64,000 nucleotides of DNA from Tomitella cavernea (GTDB lineage: Bacteria > Actinomycetota > Actinomycetes > Mycobacteriales > Mycobacteriaceae). Both the position numbers and the translations under genes were made by a program. Positions within the stretch are counted from its first letter, which is position 1. Each line of letters opens with the position of its first letter. Below are positions 63,186-64,000 of the stretch, one piece after another. The stretch covers positions 1 through 64,000 of the forward strand of contig NZ_JAENKO010000016.1 in NCBI RefSeq assembly GCF_016599145.1, given 5' to 3'. Below the pieces are notes generated by a model. The model saw only the letters and a program-made list of their open reading frames with translations. It was not told the DNA's origin and did not search any database.

Positions 63186-63863
63186 GTGCAGTCGATCACG
63201 CGGGGCCGGGGACTGGTCGATCAGGTGACGGAGATGCTGCGCGGGGAGATCCGCCAGGGCCGGTGGCCGGTGGGCTCGCGGATCCCCACCGAGGCGGAGC
63301 TGTCCCGGATCACCGGTGCGGGACGCAACACGGTCCGCGAGGCCGTGCGCTCGCTGGTGCACGCGGGACTGCTCGACCGTCGCCAGGGCTCCGGCACGTT
63401 CGTGCTGGCGGACTCGTCGGTCACCGCCGTGCTGCGCAGAGAGATCGACCCCGCCCGTCGGAGAGAACTGCTGGAACTGCGGCAGGCGCTGGAGGTCACC
63501 GCCGCGACTCTCGCCGCGCAGCGCCGCAGCGCGGAGGACATCGCGGACATGCGCCGGCTGCTCGCCCGGATGGATCGCCACCACAGGGACGGCGACCTCG
63601 ACGCCGCCGCGCGAGCGGACGCGGCGCTGCACCGCGCGGTGGTCGTCTCCGCCCACAACTCGACCTATCTGCAGGTGTATGAGGGCGTGGTCCCCACGAT
63701 GACCGAGGAGATGCTCGCCGAGCTCTCCCACTCGGGGACCGTCTATCTGAGCGAACACCGGGCGCTGGTCGACGCCATCGACGACGGGGACGCCGCGCGC
63801 GCCGCCGCGACGCTGCACGGCTTCCTGTCCGCCTTGCTCGCCCGCGACGCCGGAAACGGATGA
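63186..63863 (+). CDS. GntR-family transcriptional regulator (FadR/FCD subfamily)
   Basis: 225 aa. N-terminal winged helix: GLVDQVTEMLRGEIRQGRWP, GSRIPTEAELSRITGAGRNT, VREAVRSLVHAGLLDRRQGS and GTFV. C-terminal all-helical FCD ligand domain (about 85-220) with LRQALEVTAATLAA, AALHRAVVVSAHN and EHRALVDAIDDGDAARA, carrying the metal-type His residues. The GTG at 63186 has GGAGGG at 8 nt; an upstream in-frame start at 63141 lacks one. Probably represses itself and the divergent MFS gene. Confidence 0.9.
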   Translation: MQSITRGRGLVDQVTEMLRGEIRQGRWPVGSRIPTEAELSRITGAGRNTVREAVRSLVHAGLLDRRQGSGTFVLADSSVTAVLRREIDPARRRELLELRQALEVTAATLAAQRRSAEDIADMRRLLARMDRHHRDGDLDAAARADAALHRAVVVSAHNSTYLQVYEGVVPTMTEEMLAELSHSGTVYLSEHRALVDAIDDGDAARAAATLHGFLSALLARDAGNG

Positions 63864-63982
63864 CCGCCCGGCCCCCGCGGCGGCCGTTCCCTTCCGGTGG
63901 TGCCGGGTGCTAGCGTGGTCGCTGGTTTCAGGGGGAGGCCGCCGCCGCGGCGGCCGGGGGAACGCTTACGGGGGGATTCACC

Positions 63983-64000
63983 GTGCAGGACTTCGGGTAT
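63983..64000 (+). CDS. Start of a further gene, cut by the window edge
   Basis: A GTG at 63983 preceded by GGGGGG at 6 nt opens a frame of six codons (VQDFGY) running off the end. A possible -10 TAGCGT lies about 70 bp upstream. Too short to identify. Confidence 0.4.

Overview
This is a high-GC actinobacterial chromosome segment, most likely from Mycobacteriales (the Gordonia/Tsukamurella/Tomitella/Rhodococcus/Mycobacterium group). Several blocks keep the gene order of Mycobacterium tuberculosis: ctaD with an iron-binding lipoprotein; nrdH-nrdI-nrdE-nrdF; smpB-ftsX-ftsE-prfB; hisN with two fadE genes; and a long block UPF0182 - PDZ/Lon-like protease - zinc protease - ThiF-like protein - ABC1 kinase - uvrD2 - mycoredoxin - nudC - K+ channel - adnB - adnA - lipV - ATL. 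Many genes start with GTG or TTG. The genus cannot be fixed from this window alone.

Layout. 1-5.1 kb: 5' part of ctaD, iron/haem uptake genes (siderophore-binding lipoprotein, HtaA protein with a DtxR/IdeR-like box), an ABM monooxygenase and a CitE-like lyase. 5.1-9.5 kb: class Ib ribonucleotide reductase with an NrdR box upstream of nrdH. 9.7-16.4 kb: monoglyceride-lipase-like hydrolase, lipoprotein, nucleosidase, nadE, a Ktr potassium system and a LysR regulator. 16.7-20.6 kb: NDH-2, then a decayed stretch (broken PHB dehydrogenase and PHA-synthase-like genes, an intact subtilisin inhibitor, a broken PQQ sugar dehydrogenase) ending at tRNA-Ala. 20.8-25 kb: MauE plus two DsbA-like proteins, and mntH. 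25.1-30.5 kb: tmRNA, smpB, ftsX, ftsE, prfB, hisN. 30.8-37.5 kb: fadE24/fadE23-like genes, a tiny hydrophobic ORF, an ABC-F ATPase with a possible attenuator, and a FadD. 38-38.7 kb: two identical initiator tRNAs. 38.8-61.6 kb: the conserved envelope/proteolysis/DNA-repair block. 61.7-64 kb: MFS transporter, divergent FadR-type regulator, and the first codons of another gene.

How the parts work together. ctaD and ndh belong to aerobic respiration. The nrd genes supply dNTPs. tmRNA, SmpB and RF2 serve translation rescue and termination. FtsEX acts at the septum. UvrD2 and AdnAB form a helicase/nuclease set next to redox and repair partners (mycoredoxin, NudC, ATL). Metal supply is a second theme: a 16-bp element shared by the promoters of the iron lipoprotein and mntH suggests a common metal regulator. 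No CRISPR array, prophage or insertion sequence was seen. Unusual features are the gene remnants at 18.3-20.5 kb, short 15-19 bp tandem repeats at six places, and the absence of whiB7 between the ABC1 kinase gene and uvrD2.
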